Below are positions 7,811-16,654 of a stretch of DNA of 64,000 nucleotides, piece by piece. The notes under the pieces were generated by a model. It ran no database searches, was not told where the DNA came from, and saw nothing but the letters and a program-made list of their open reading frames with translations. The stretch's first letter is position 1; each line of letters begins with the position of its first letter. A program made the translations under genes and the position numbers. Location: contig CAWEYO010000005.1 in the NCBI GenBank assembly GCA_963813315.1, forward strand, positions 248,001-312,000. The letters are read 5' to 3'. The stretch comes from CAWEYO01 sp963813315 (GTDB lineage: Bacteria; Pseudomonadota; Alphaproteobacteria; Rhizobiales; Rhizobiaceae).

Positions 7811-8398
7811 ATGAACAATGAGACGATTACGCGCCGGGGGCTCATGCTGGGCAGCTTGGCAATATTGGCCTCTGGATGCATGCCCACGATAAAGGATGCG
7901 GGATCGCCATCCTTTTCATCAGCCTTCACGATGGATCCTCGCAACGTTCGGCAGCGGGTAGAGTATTCTACAAGCGAATCGCCTGGAACGATCGTGGTCG
8001 ATACGTCGGAACGTTACCTCTATGCCATCGAGGAGGACGGCTGGGCGACGCGTATCGGCGTCGGCGTCGGCGAAGGTGGGCTGACGCTCAAGGGGAGGGC
8101 GAAAGTAGGCCGCAAAGCGGACTGGCCAGCCTGGACACCCACCGCCAGTATGTTGAAGCGCAAGCCTCGCCTGTTGCCTTATGCAGGGGGGGTCCCAGGC
8201 GGACCAGACAACCCGCTCGGCGCGCGTGCCCTTTATCTCTACCGCGGTGGGCGCGACACCATGTTCCGGCTGCACGGCACAAACGAACCCTGGACAATAG
8301 GTCACGCGGTGTCGAGCGGGTGCATCCGCTTGACCAATGATGACATTATCTACCTCTATGAGCGCACCGATGTGGGTGCGCCGGTGTTGGTCATTTGA
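7811..8398 (+). CDS. L,D-transpeptidase (YkuD family) lipoprotein
   Basis: A 195-residue enzyme of the ErfK/YbiS/YkuD family, which makes 3-3 cross-links in peptidoglycan or attaches proteins to it, in the periplasm. The N-terminus has TRRGLMLGSLAILASGC: a signal peptide with a twin-arginine flavour ending in a lipobox, so the mature protein is lipid-anchored at the Cys. The catalytic motif is complete, with MFRLHGTNEPWTIG carrying the His and VSSGCIRLTNDD carrying the nucleophilic Cys. The TIVVDTSERYLYAIEEDG opening strand is also typical. ATG 7811 follows a caggcagaa stretch. It stands alone on its strand with no co-directional partner closer than about 200 bp. Confidence 0.92.
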   Translation: MNNETITRRGLMLGSLAILASGCMPTIKDAGSPSFSSAFTMDPRNVRQRVEYSTSESPGTIVVDTSERYLYAIEEDGWATRIGVGVGEGGLTLKGRAKVGRKADWPAWTPTASMLKRKPRLLPYAGGVPGGPDNPLGARALYLYRGGRDTMFRLHGTNEPWTIGHAVSSGCIRLTNDDIIYLYERTDVGAPVLVI

Positions 8399-8594
8399 CG
8401 ATCTCCGGGCGCGAGAAGCTCCATTTGTCCCGCGCGAGGCGGATAGACTGCTTCAGCCTGGCCGACTTACCGAACCGTCATGACAAACTGGCTGCCAAGT
8501 GTGTCTTTCCTGCACTAGGCTCTGGCGGAGTTCGCCGCTATTTGTGTTACCGTTGGCCTCGATAGTCTATCCGATTTGGGGAAAGGATTGCTGG

Positions 8595-8735
8595 ATGAGC
8601 AGAATTGTAATCGCAATAGTTGCCAGTTTCGCCGTTGCTAGTCTGAGCGCGTGCGGAACAATGGGCAAAGGTAAGGGGAAGGCGCCGCCGCCTGTCGCCG
8701 AGCCGGCACCGGTAGCCGAGCCAGTGATCAAGTAA
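8595..8735 (+). CDS. Small lipoprotein, 46 residues
   Basis: MSRIVIAIVASFAVASLSACGTMGKGKGK begins with a short signal peptide and the lipobox LSAC, then a Lys/Gly stretch and a PVAEPAPVAEPVIK tail. The frame is open further upstream to 8499, but ATG 8595 has an aaagga ribosome site and gives a sensible lipoprotein signal. A strong terminator 20 bp downstream supports an independent transcript. The function is unknown. The Ala/Pro/Glu tail suggests a flexible periplasmic segment. Confidence 0.75.
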   Translation: MSRIVIAIVASFAVASLSACGTMGKGKGKAPPPVAEPAPVAEPVIK

Positions 8736-8754
8736 GCGCTGAACTTGGGACAGG

Positions 8755-8786
8755 ATGAGGGAAGGGCCGCTTGGCCCTTCCCTCAT
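8755..8786 (+). terminator. Rho-independent-type hairpin
   Basis: atgagggaagggcc (8755-8768) pairs perfectly with ggcccttccctcat (8773-8786) around a gctt loop, 20 bp after the stop of the small lipoprotein gene. The stem is 14 bp long; the T-tract is weak. Confidence 0.8.
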
Positions 8787-8890
8787 CAACCACTCAATGC
8801 GGACTGGCGGCTTACAGCCCGCCCACGGCCCTTCTGTTCACCTTTAGGGAATGGATTGGCTTTAAGTCTGCTCTCCTCGGAGTTTGGGCA

Positions 8891-9571
8891 ATGAGGATAA
8901 CGCTTGCGTGCGGCCGTCTGTTGTGCCTGGCCTTGCTCGCGCTGTCCGCGGCGTGTCGGACGGAAGACACGAGCCCCGAGCCGAGTTTCGTGTCTGCTGC
9001 CCCGGGTCGCGGGGTGTCAGCTGCGCCCCTGACGGCGAAACCTACAATTGCCGCGGCGGAATCAACTCAAGGCAAAACTCAAGATCAAGGCGGCCGGTAC
9101 TTCATCGAGTTCCGCTCTCGCTACGCGCTGAGCTACGGGCACACCTATGTTGTATTCGGGCGCTTGAACCAGGCGGGCGCTATGGTCAATCCCGAAGTCG
9201 CGGGCCTTCACCCGGCTTCGACGAACGAAGTTCCTTACGTTCTAGGCCATTTCCTCCCGGTTCCAGCCGAAACCGGCTGGAGCGACGGCGATCTGGAAGA
9301 ACAATACAGGTCTGCGAGCTGGCGCGTTTTGCTGACCGAAGCGCAGTACAACGAAGTCGTTTCCTCCATACGGAAGCTTCAGGCCAGTTCGCCCGTCTGG
9401 CACGCTTCGCTCTACAACTGCAACGCCTTCACGGGGGACATCGCGCGCTCCATGGGTTACAAGGTCCCCCCCAAGTGGCTCCGGCCGCAACAGTTCGTCA
9501 CCGAGCTGCGAGAGATGAATACGGGTCCGGGTGCGATCGATGGTTCCGTGACCTCATTCTCCGCGCGCTAG
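8891..9571 (+). CDS. Putative lipoprotein with a possible papain-like (NlpC/P60-type) fold
   Basis: A 226-residue protein starting at ATG 8891 (MRITLACGRLLCLALL) with a signal peptide and a lipobox near LSAAC, hence probably lipid-anchored outside the cytoplasm. The body contains YALSYGHTYVVFGRL and, about 100 residues later, LYNCNAFTGDIARSMGY. A GH-then-C layout, with Asn next to Cys, recalls circularly permuted NlpC/P60 or LRAT-like thiol hydrolases, in which His precedes the catalytic Cys. That reading is inference from motif spacing only; I do not recognise the family by name. The frame is open upstream of 8891, but the lipoprotein signal fixes the start. Confidence 0.65.
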   Translation: MRITLACGRLLCLALLALSAACRTEDTSPEPSFVSAAPGRGVSAAPLTAKPTIAAAESTQGKTQDQGGRYFIEFRSRYALSYGHTYVVFGRLNQAGAMVNPEVAGLHPASTNEVPYVLGHFLPVPAETGWSDGDLEEQYRSASWRVLLTEAQYNEVVSSIRKLQASSPVWHASLYNCNAFTGDIARSMGYKVPPKWLRPQQFVTELREMNTGPGAIDGSVTSFSAR

Positions 9572-9810
9572 GGCAAGATGAGATCAGGCGGGTCAATTCT
9601 CTTTCTCGGGTGGCGAGCGCCCCCATCATGAGCCGGAACGGAGTATGCATGCCGGTCAATGAGCTGCGGATGTGCAGGAATAGCCATCTGCACCCAGACG
9701 GGGTGGATTTCAGTCGGGCCACGTTTGGTTGGGGTTCGAAAGCGCCGGTGCGAAGAATTCGAGGCGATACAGCGTCCTTTGCGTGTCCAAAGGGCACGCG
9801 GTGCTGTAGC

Positions 9811-10404
9811 GTGAGCATAGCAGTGTCTTTGATTGGCGAGATCGTATGGGTGCTGGGCGTCGTCGCCTGGTACGTCATCCGATATCCATTCGAACGCCGA
9901 GCCAAGCGCGTGCGGGTTGTCCGCGACCAACGCTCGCGCTCCGAAGCTGCGGGACTTGCCCTCGCGTTCCTTGGTCTTGCGATCCTGCCGGGAGTTTACG
10001 TCGCCACCGGAATCCCGGAAGCTGCCGACTATCCGGCCAGTCCGTGGCTCATCGCGCTCGGAACGATCATATTCGCCTCCGCGCTGTGGGTTTTTCGAAG
10101 GTCTCACAAGGAACTTGGCCGGAATTGGTCCATCACATTGGAGATCCGCGATCATCACAGGCTGGTGTCTACCGGGCCGTACGCGATGATCCGGCACCCA
10201 ATGTACACGTCTTTCCTTCTCATGGCCGTTGGCCAAGCCTTGCTGTTGTCAAACTGGGTTGTGGGTCTGGCAGGCTTGGTCGGCTTTGCGATCCTTTTTT
10301 TCCTGCGGGTGGACAAGGAGGAGCGTATGATGTTGGAGAATTTCGGGCCTCAATACCGGGCCTACATGGAGAGGACCAAGCGAATAATCCCTTATCTTTA
10401 CTAG
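9811..10404 (+). CDS. Isoprenylcysteine carboxyl methyltransferase (ICMT) family protein
   Basis: A small integral-membrane methyltransferase of the ICMT/PEMT-like family. Signature elements are in order: SHKELGRNWS, HRLVSTGPYAMIRHPMY and the C-terminal DKEERMMLENFGPQYRAYME. About four to five membrane helices are visible. In bacteria, members methylate varied lipids or small molecules rather than prenylated proteins, and the substrate here cannot be told. The frame is open far upstream, but that part overlaps the preceding gene in another frame and looks unlike protein. GTG 9811 (VSIAVSLIGEIVW), just before the first helix, gives 197 residues. The start is uncertain because no strong ribosome site is visible. 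It ends 14 bp before the acyltransferase gene, so the two are probably one transcript. Confidence 0.8.
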   Translation: MSIAVSLIGEIVWVLGVVAWYVIRYPFERRAKRVRVVRDQRSRSEAAGLALAFLGLAILPGVYVATGIPEAADYPASPWLIALGTIIFASALWVFRRSHKELGRNWSITLEIRDHHRLVSTGPYAMIRHPMYTSFLLMAVGQALLLSNWVVGLAGLVGFAILFFLRVDKEERMMLENFGPQYRAYMERTKRIIPYLY

Positions 10405-10418
10405 GCTAGAGGTCGTAC

Positions 10419-11213
10419 ATGCGAGGCCGAGCCCTCAAGCTTTCGGCGCCCCGACGCCTTGTCGGCGACCTGATGAGGTTCTCGATCGGGGTGCCGAGGG
10501 TCACAGTGCAGCGTCAAATGAACTTGGGTCCCCTCCGGAGGGCCAGGTCGGCGCTGCAGACCAAGCCCTCCTGGTCAGGGATATTCCTGAAAGGGTACGC
10601 ACTTCTCGCCCGCGAGGTGCCGGAGCTGCGGCGTGCCTACGTCAAGTTCCCCTGGCCGCAGCTTTACGAATATCCGGTCAGCGTGGCATCGGTTGCCCAT
10701 GAGCGCGAATATGAAGGCGAGCGCGCCGTACTGTTAACTTGCATCAAGGCCCCCGAGCGCTACTCCATCGCTGACCTTGATGCGGTGATCCAGGCGGCGC
10801 GGACACGTCCGGTCCTGGAGGTCAGGGAGTTCCGGCGTGCCTTAACCCTTGCGCGCGCGCCGGCGCCTGTCCGATGGCTTCTAATGTGGCTCGGATTGAA
10901 TATCGCCCGGCAGAGGGCCAACTATTTCGGGACATTCCAGTTGTCCGTCTATTCAGGCCTCGGGGCAGAATCCCTCAACCCGCTCACGCCGTTGACCACG
11001 CTTCTCAACTACGGTCCCATAGACGAGGACGGATCGGTGATTGTCCGGATCCACTACGACCACCGGGTCATGGATGGAGCCAACGTCGCACGAGCACTGG
11101 AGAGGTTCGAAAAGATTCTGAACGGCGAAGTCGCCGGGGAAGTGATGGAACTGCCTCAAGGTTCTGCCGTCCGAGCAAGGCGGGAGGTCTCCAGCAAAGA
11201 CCAATACCAGTAG
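10419..11213 (+). CDS. Stand-alone 2-oxoacid dehydrogenase-type acyltransferase
   Basis: A 264-residue protein resembling the catalytic core of E2 acyltransferases (PF00198). The key motif HYDHRVMDGANVARALERFE (HRxxDG) carries the catalytic His. The preceding strand (LLNYGPIDEDGSVIVRI) and FGTFQLSVYSGLGAES also fit that fold. There is no lipoyl domain, no E1/E3-binding domain and no E1 or E3 gene nearby, so it is not a working pyruvate- or oxoglutarate-dehydrogenase E2. It more likely moves an acyl group from CoA to an unknown acceptor. Its 14-bp spacing from the ICMT-like gene suggests the two act on one product. The first ATG (10419) is used; MRFSIGVPR further in could also serve. Confidence 0.75.
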   Translation: MRGRALKLSAPRRLVGDLMRFSIGVPRVTVQRQMNLGPLRRARSALQTKPSWSGIFLKGYALLAREVPELRRAYVKFPWPQLYEYPVSVASVAHEREYEGERAVLLTCIKAPERYSIADLDAVIQAARTRPVLEVREFRRALTLARAPAPVRWLLMWLGLNIARQRANYFGTFQLSVYSGLGAESLNPLTPLTTLLNYGPIDEDGSVIVRIHYDHRVMDGANVARALERFEKILNGEVAGEVMELPQGSAVRARREVSSKDQYQ

Positions 11214-11425
11214 CTGCTATGTTCGATCGGTTATGCTGCCCCACATCCGCCTGGCGGACACAAAAAGTGCCTCTAAAGGTCCCCTCTCTGATGCAGCAGT
11301 CCGCCGCGACTGGAAGGGAGCCACTCGATGAACGGAAGTGCGCGAGGTGATGATGAGGAGGCGTTGGCGGGTGGCCGGCAAACCCGGGACGCTTGAGCCG
11401 GGTCAATTCGAGGGAGGAGCGGTGC

Positions 11426-12271
11426 ATGAAACTGGTACGGTATGGCTTGCCCGGCAGGGAGAAGCCCGGCGTGGTCGATCGGGAGGGACGGATCCGCGAC
11501 CTTTCCGGCCACGTGGATGACATTGGGGGAAGGGCACTTGACCCCGCTGTGCTCGCCGGGCTCGGCGCGCTCGATCCGAACAGCCTGCCGCTGGTGCCGG
11601 GCGATCCGCGCTTCGGCCCCTGTGTGACGGGTGTAGGAAAGTTCATCTGCATTGGCCTGAACTACTCCGATCATGCCGCCGAAACCGGGGCGAAGGTTCC
11701 GCCGGAGCCGATCATCTTCATGAAAGCGACGTCGGCGATCTCGGGCCCCAACGATGACCTTCTCCTTCCGCGCGGATCGGAAAAGACGGATTGGGAGGTC
11801 GAACTCGGCGTCGTCATCGGAGCCAAGGCAAAGTATGTCAGCGAAGCCGAGGCGCTGGACCACGTCGCAGGCTATTGCACTGTGCATGATGTCAGCGAGC
11901 GTGCCTTTCAGATCGAACGCCATGGTCAGTGGACCAAGGGCAAAAGCTGCGACACATTCGGGCCGATCGGACCATGGCTGGTGACCAGGGATGAGGTGCC
12001 GGTCCCGCAAGACTTGCGCATGTGGCTCAAAGTCAACGGCGAGCTGATGCAGGACGGTTCCACGAAGACGATGGTCTACGGAGTGGCGTTTCTTGTCTCC
12101 TATCTAAGCCGGTTCATGTCGCTGCAGCCCGGCGACATCATATCGACCGGCACACCGCCCGGCGTCGGCATGGGAATGAAGCCGCCGCGGTTTCTGAAAC
12201 CCGACGACGTCGTCGAGCTGGGCGTCGAAGGATTGGGAAATCAGAGACAACGGGTCGGAACTGACGCCTGA
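11426..12271 (+). CDS. Fumarylacetoacetate hydrolase family protein
   Basis: A 281-residue FAH-fold enzyme close to ureidoglycolate lyase and 2,4-diketo-3-deoxy-L-fuconate hydrolase types. Members use a divalent metal to hydrolyse C-C bonds in dioxo acids or related substrates. Signature parts are visible: KFICIGLNYSDHAAETGAKV, WEVELGVVIGAKAKYV, SERAFQIERHGQWTKGKSCD, GDIISTGTPPGVGMGMKPP. The acidic metal ligands (EVELG) and the lid His are present. ATG 11426 has gaggag just upstream; the frame is open to 11393. It lies 460 bp ahead of a Liv-type transporter on the same strand, but the substrate link is a guess. Confidence 0.88.
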   Translation: MKLVRYGLPGREKPGVVDREGRIRDLSGHVDDIGGRALDPAVLAGLGALDPNSLPLVPGDPRFGPCVTGVGKFICIGLNYSDHAAETGAKVPPEPIIFMKATSAISGPNDDLLLPRGSEKTDWEVELGVVIGAKAKYVSEAEALDHVAGYCTVHDVSERAFQIERHGQWTKGKSCDTFGPIGPWLVTRDEVPVPQDLRMWLKVNGELMQDGSTKTMVYGVAFLVSYLSRFMSLQPGDIISTGTPPGVGMGMKPPRFLKPDDVVELGVEGLGNQRQRVGTDA

Positions 12272-12730
12272 CCCTGTGTCCAATCGATCTGAAAAACCCC
12301 CTCTACCACCGGACGCGCACCGCTGTTCAAGGAGGCGTTTCCGCCGGCGCGCGTCATCGGCCGATCCCGGGTTGGCGACCGGATTATTTTTGACCTATAA
12401 CTTTCATACTTGAATTAATTGTTGGCGTTCAATATGGTGCGGAGTCTCAAGGAATGATCAGCGGGGCCGCCACCCGGGACCAAGAAAAGTATCAGCCAAG
12501 CTGAAAAAGAATCAGTCAAGACGACAGGGCGTCCCTGTCGTGGGTCGGACAGTTGTCGCCAAGGAGGCGGCCGGGAAGATCCAGCACTTCCGGCTGTGCG
12601 GAAAAGATCAGTTGAAAAACTGGCGAGAGCGTAACCACAATCAAGGCGGCGTCGCAGCACAATCGCGGGACGCGGATGGTTGCGCTCGGCTCTATTCAAG
12701 TTAATGAGAAGCATTCGGAGGAGTAGCTAG
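12272..12730. other. Intergenic region upstream of the Liv-type operon
   Basis: No convincing gene is seen. A 9-bp inverted repeat (acgacaggg / ccctgtcgt, 12521-12541) is the only clear structure and may be an operator or attenuator. A strong ribosome site (cggaggag) ends the region just before ATG 12731. Promoter elements cannot be named with confidence. Confidence 0.5.
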
Positions 12731-13867
12731 ATGAAAAAAATTCTTGCAGCCGGCATCTTCGGCCTGTCGTTGGCCGCATCGGGCCTTGCCTATGCCGAAC
12801 CGGTGAAAATCGGTGTCATCACCACCCTGTCGGGTGGCGGCGCGGGCCTCGGCATCGACATGCGCGACGCTTTCACGCTGGCGATGAAACAGTCGGGCAA
12901 CGAGGACATCGAACTTGTGATCGAGGACGACGCCCAGAAGCCCGAACTGGCTGTGCAGATTGCCGACAAGATGATCCAGAGCGACAAGGTCGATCTGCTC
13001 ACCGGCATCATCTGGTCGAACCTTGCAATGGCCGTGGTGCCGAATGTGGTGGCGCAGGACGTCATCTATCTGTCGCCCAATGCCGGCCCGTCTCCGCTCG
13101 CTGGCGCCAAATGCAATGCGAACTATTTCAATGTCGCCTTCCAGAACGACAGTTTCCACGAGGCGATGGGGCAGTATGCCAACAAGGACTACAAGAAGAC
13201 CTTTATCCTGGCCCCGAACTACCCGGGCGGCAAGGATTCGCTGACCGGGTTCAAGCGCTACTACAAGGGCGAGCTGGCGGGTGAGGTCTACACCCAGATG
13301 GGTCAGACCGACTACGCTGCCGAGATCGCCCAGATCCGCGATTCCGGCGCTGACGCGGTGTTCTTTTTCCTGCCGGGAGGCATGGGCATTGCCTTCATGA
13401 AGCAATACGCGCAATCGGGTGTGAACATTCCGGTCCTTGGCCCGGCCTTCTCCTTCAGCCAGGATATCCTGCCGGCGATCGGCGATGCGGCGCTCGGCGT
13501 CAAGAACACGGCCACCTGGGCAAAGGACCTCGACAACGAGGCCAACAAGAAGTTCGTCGAAGCGTTCAAGGCGGAATACAACCGTCTTCCGTCCATCTAC
13601 GCCGCGCAGAGCTGGGACACGGCGAACCTGATTCTTTCGGCGCTTTCCAAGGCGAGCGTGAAAGACAAGGAAGCGTTCCGTGCGGCCCTCAAGGTGGCTG
13701 ATTTCAAGTCGGTACGCGGCGAGTTCGCTTTCAACAACAACAACCACCCCATCCAGAACATCTATGTCCGTGAGGTGGTGAAGGAAGGCGACGTCCTGAC
13801 CAACAAGATCATCGCCACCGCCTTCGAACATCACAAGGACGCCTACGCCGATCAGTGCAAGATGTAG
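12731..13867 (+). CDS. Branched-chain amino acid/amide-type ABC transporter substrate-binding protein
   Basis: A 378-residue periplasmic binding protein of the HAAT family (Peripla_BP_6). MKKILAAGIFGLSLAASGLAYA is a clean Sec signal peptide. The mature part opens EPVKIGVITTLSGGGAGLG and follows the LivJ/LivK pattern (DAQKPELAVQIADKMI, APNYPGGKDSLTGFKRYY, YAAQSWDTANLILSAL). It heads a five-gene ABC unit. Proteins of this subtype take up aromatic acids, amides or amino acids, and the ligand cannot be read from sequence. The gap to the first permease (127 bp) is wider than the gaps that follow. Confidence 0.92.
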   Translation: MKKILAAGIFGLSLAASGLAYAEPVKIGVITTLSGGGAGLGIDMRDAFTLAMKQSGNEDIELVIEDDAQKPELAVQIADKMIQSDKVDLLTGIIWSNLAMAVVPNVVAQDVIYLSPNAGPSPLAGAKCNANYFNVAFQNDSFHEAMGQYANKDYKKTFILAPNYPGGKDSLTGFKRYYKGELAGEVYTQMGQTDYAAEIAQIRDSGADAVFFFLPGGMGIAFMKQYAQSGVNIPVLGPAFSFSQDILPAIGDAALGVKNTATWAKDLDNEANKKFVEAFKAEYNRLPSIYAAQSWDTANLILSALSKASVKDKEAFRAALKVADFKSVRGEFAFNNNNHPIQNIYVREVVKEGDVLTNKIIATAFEHHKDAYADQCKM

Positions 13868-13994
13868 GCCGCAAGGCTGCGTTTCCCTGCCGTGGCGCCT
13901 TCGACGATGAAGCGCGCCGCGGCAGGGACCGCGCCTATTCGACGCAATTCTGCCGGGCACTGTTGTCACGAAAAACGAAACGCGGATCGTCCCT

Positions 13995-14915
13995 TTGTCG
14001 TTCGCATTGCTAATCGAGCAACTTCTCAACGGGCTGCAGCTCGGGGTGATGCTGTTCCTTATGGCCGCGGGCCTCACTCTCATTTTCGGCGTCATGGGTC
14101 TCATCAACCTCGCCCATGGCTCGCTCTACATGATCGGCGCCTTTGCGTGTGCCGCGGTCGCGGCGGCCACGGGTTCGTTCTGGGTCGGCCTGGCTGCGAG
14201 CCTTGTCGCCGCGGCGGCCGCCGGCGCCATCGTGGAGGTCCTGATCATCCGGAAGCTCTATGAGCGCGACCATCTCGACCAGGTGTTGGCGACATTCGCG
14301 CTGATCCTGATCTTTTCCGAGGGGACGCGCTGGCTGTTCGGCTCGTTCCCTCTCTATCTCGACATTCCTCCGCTTCTGCAGGGCGCGGTGCCCTTGCCCG
14401 GCGGCGGCCAGTATCAGCTCTACCGGTTGACCATCATCGGCGTCGGCGTCGCGGTCGCGATCGGCCTCTATTTCCTAATTTCGCGCACGCGACTTGGCAT
14501 GCGTATTCGGGCGGGCGAATCCGATCGCGAGATGATCGCGGCTCTTGGCGTCGATATCAGGACGCTCTACACGATCGTGTTCGCGCTTGGCGCCGCACTT
14601 GCCGGCCTTGCCGGTGCGCTGGTCGGCGCGCTGCAGTCCGTGCAGGTCGGCATGGGCGAGCCTGTGCTTATCCTTGCTTTCGTGGTGATCGTCATTGGCG
14701 GCATCGGCTCGATCAAGGGCGCGCTGCTCGGAGCAGTGCTGGTCGGTATCGTCGACACAATGGGCCGGTTCCTGCTGCCCAAGGGACTTGCGCTGATGAT
14801 GCCGGCCGCGCAGGCCGGTGTGATCGGTGCGGCCCTGGCCTCCATGCTGATCTATGTCGTCATGGCGCTGATCCTTGCTTTCAGGCCAAGCGGCCTTTTC
14901 GCAGCGCGGTCATGA
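13995..14915 (+). CDS. Branched-chain amino acid-type ABC transporter permease (LivH family)
   Basis: A 306-residue inner-membrane permease with about eight helices. Family marks are GVMLFLMAAGLTLIFGVMGL and NLAHGSLYMIGAF near the N-terminus, and RAGESDREMIAALGVDIRTL plus VIVIGGIGSIKGALLGAVLV, the ATPase-contact loop. The start used is TTG 13995 (MSFALLIEQLLNG), which gives the normal LivH N-terminus; no nearby ATG does better. The second permease begins 8 bp after its stop. Confidence 0.9.
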   Translation: MSFALLIEQLLNGLQLGVMLFLMAAGLTLIFGVMGLINLAHGSLYMIGAFACAAVAAATGSFWVGLAASLVAAAAAGAIVEVLIIRKLYERDHLDQVLATFALILIFSEGTRWLFGSFPLYLDIPPLLQGAVPLPGGGQYQLYRLTIIGVGVAVAIGLYFLISRTRLGMRIRAGESDREMIAALGVDIRTLYTIVFALGAALAGLAGALVGALQSVQVGMGEPVLILAFVVIVIGGIGSIKGALLGAVLVGIVDTMGRFLLPKGLALMMPAAQAGVIGAALASMLIYVVMALILAFRPSGLFAARS

Positions 14916-14922
14916 GGGCGCC

Positions 14923-15912
14923 ATGATGCGCAAAACCGGCATACCCCGCGAAACGATCGTCAACGCGCTGCTTTCGCTGCTTCTCCTGGCGATCCCCCTG
15001 GGCGCCTCGGCCGCTGGCGAGCTCTTTTACATAACGCTCGCCACCCGCATCGCCGTCCTGGCGCTTGCCGCGGTCGGACTTAATATCGCTCTCGGGCTCG
15101 GCGGGCTGGTGTCTTTCGGCCACGCCGCTTTCTTTGGCCTGGGCGGCTATGTGGCGGGGATCCTGTCAACCCACGCATTCAATGGCGAGCCGCTTGTGTT
15201 CGGGCTGCCGGCCACGACTTCGATGCCGATCATCTGGCTCTCGGCGATAGTGATCTGCGGCTTCGTCGCGCTGCCTATCGGAGCGATCAGCCTGCGTACC
15301 GCCGGCGTCTATTTCATTATGATCACGCTGGCCTTCGCGCAGATGATCTATTATTTCGCAGTCTCCTGGCCTGCCTATGGCGGTGAAGACGGGCTGTCGA
15401 TCTATGTCCGCAACACTTTTCCGGGCTTGAACACGGCGCAGCCGCTACCCTATTTCCTGATCTGCTACGTTGTCTTGATGCTCTCGCTTCTGCTGTTTTG
15501 GCGACTGCGGGACTCCCGCTTCGGCACCGCGCTGCAGGCGGCGAGGCAGAACGCCACGCGGCTCTCCGCTGTCGGCATCGCGCCGTTTAACATCAGGCTC
15601 GCCGCCTTCGCGATCTCCGCGATGGTGACCGGAGTTGCCGGCGCACTCTATGCGGACCTCAACAAGTTTGTCAGCCCTTCCATGCTGTCGTGGCACATGT
15701 CGGGTGAATTGATCGTGCTGATCATCCTCGGGGGGAAGGGCCGGCTGTTCGGCCCGGTCGCCGGCGCCATGCTCTACGTGATGTTCGAGTACGCGCTTGG
15801 CGGCGTTACCGAGCGCTGGCAGTTCTTCCTCGGCCTCATCCTGCTTGGCGTCGTGCTGTTCGCGCGCGGCGGGCTACTGGGCCTGCTTGCGGGAAAGGCG
15901 CGTCATGGCTAG
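14923..15912 (+). CDS. Branched-chain amino acid-type ABC transporter permease (LivM family)
   Basis: A 329-residue partner permease. LNIALGLGGLVSFGHAAFFG is the LivM signature, and LIVLIILGGKGRLFGPVAGA is the coupling region. ATG 14923 or the next codon's ATG (14926) is the start; the frame extends upstream into the preceding gene without a better site. Its last codons overlap the first eight bases of the following ATPase gene, so the operon is tightly packed. Confidence 0.91.
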   Translation: MMRKTGIPRETIVNALLSLLLLAIPLGASAAGELFYITLATRIAVLALAAVGLNIALGLGGLVSFGHAAFFGLGGYVAGILSTHAFNGEPLVFGLPATTSMPIIWLSAIVICGFVALPIGAISLRTAGVYFIMITLAFAQMIYYFAVSWPAYGGEDGLSIYVRNTFPGLNTAQPLPYFLICYVVLMLSLLLFWRLRDSRFGTALQAARQNATRLSAVGIAPFNIRLAAFAISAMVTGVAGALYADLNKFVSPSMLSWHMSGELIVLIILGGKGRLFGPVAGAMLYVMFEYALGGVTERWQFFLGLILLGVVLFARGGLLGLLAGKARHG

Positions 15913-16654
15913 ACCGGTCCTCGAAATCCGTGACTTGCGCAAGACCTTCGGCGCGCTGAAGGCCACAGACGGGATCAGCCTCGAGCTTAGGCGCGGCGAG
16001 ATTCATGCGCTCATCGGCTCGAATGGCGCCGGCAAGAGCACGCTCATCCACCAGATATCCGGCTCCATCCATCCGGATAGCGGTTCGATCCACTTTCTCG
16101 GCCAGGACATGGCCGGGCTCGACATGGCCGCCCGCGCGCGGCTCGGCCTCGGCCGCAGCTTCCAGATATCGTCCCTGGCGCAAGAGTTTTCGGCGCTGCG
16201 CAACGTCATGTTGGCCGTTCAGGCGCGACAGGGATCGAGCTTCCGCTTCTTCCGGTCGGTAGTGGGCGACCGGAGCCTCACCGAGCCGGCAATGGCCACG
16301 CTGGAACAGGTGGGCCTTGCCGGACGCGCCAACGTGCCGGCCGCCGAGCTGTCGCATGGCGAGCGCCGGCAGCTCGAGATAGCGATCGCTCTGGCGCTTG
16401 GCTCGAAAGCCTTCCTGTTCGACGAGCCGATGGCCGGCATGGGGCCGGAGGGCTCGAAAAGCCTGACGAAGTTCCTCGATGGCTTGCGCCAAAAAGCTCC
16501 GATTCTGTTGGTCGAACATGATATGGACGCCGTCTTCGCGCTGGCCGACCGCATCTCGGTCCTTGTCTATGGGCGCATCATCGCCACCGGAACGGTTGAC
16601 CAGATTCGCAACGATCCCGAAGTCCGCAGGGCCTATCTCGGAGAAGCCGCGTGA
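15905..16654 (+). CDS. ABC transporter ATP-binding protein (LivG family)
   Basis: A 249-residue nucleotide-binding subunit. It has Walker A GSNGAGKSTLIHQ, a signature-like SHGERRQLEIAIAL and Walker B KAFLFDEPMAGMGPE, followed by ILLVEHDMDAVFALADRI with the switch His. EPMAGM is typical of LivG. It starts at ATG 15905 inside the end of livM. The 3' end overlaps the GTG start of the next ATPase by 4 bp. Confidence 0.92.
   Translation: MARPVLEIRDLRKTFGALKATDGISLELRRGEIHALIGSNGAGKSTLIHQISGSIHPDSGSIHFLGQDMAGLDMAARARLGLGRSFQISSLAQEFSALRNVMLAVQARQGSSFRFFRSVVGDRSLTEPAMATLEQVGLAGRANVPAAELSHGERRQLEIAIALALGSKAFLFDEPMAGMGPEGSKSLTKFLDGLRQKAPILLVEHDMDAVFALADRISVLVYGRIIATGTVDQIRNDPEVRRAYLGEAA

Noticed and set aside
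8884..9810. Long upstream extension of the ICMT-like frame
   Set aside because: This part overlaps the lipoprotein gene in another frame and reads as Arg/Ser-rich non-protein sequence; the membrane domain starts only at about 9811.
10419..11213. E2 component of a dehydrogenase complex or chloramphenicol acetyltransferase
   Set aside because: There is no lipoyl or subunit-binding domain and no E1/E3 genes; the pattern is nearer to E2 cores than to true CAT, so no resistance role is claimed.
12701..14107. 468-codon minus-strand frame
   Set aside because: It lies antisense to the intact Liv-type binding-protein gene and shows no domain or ribosome site.
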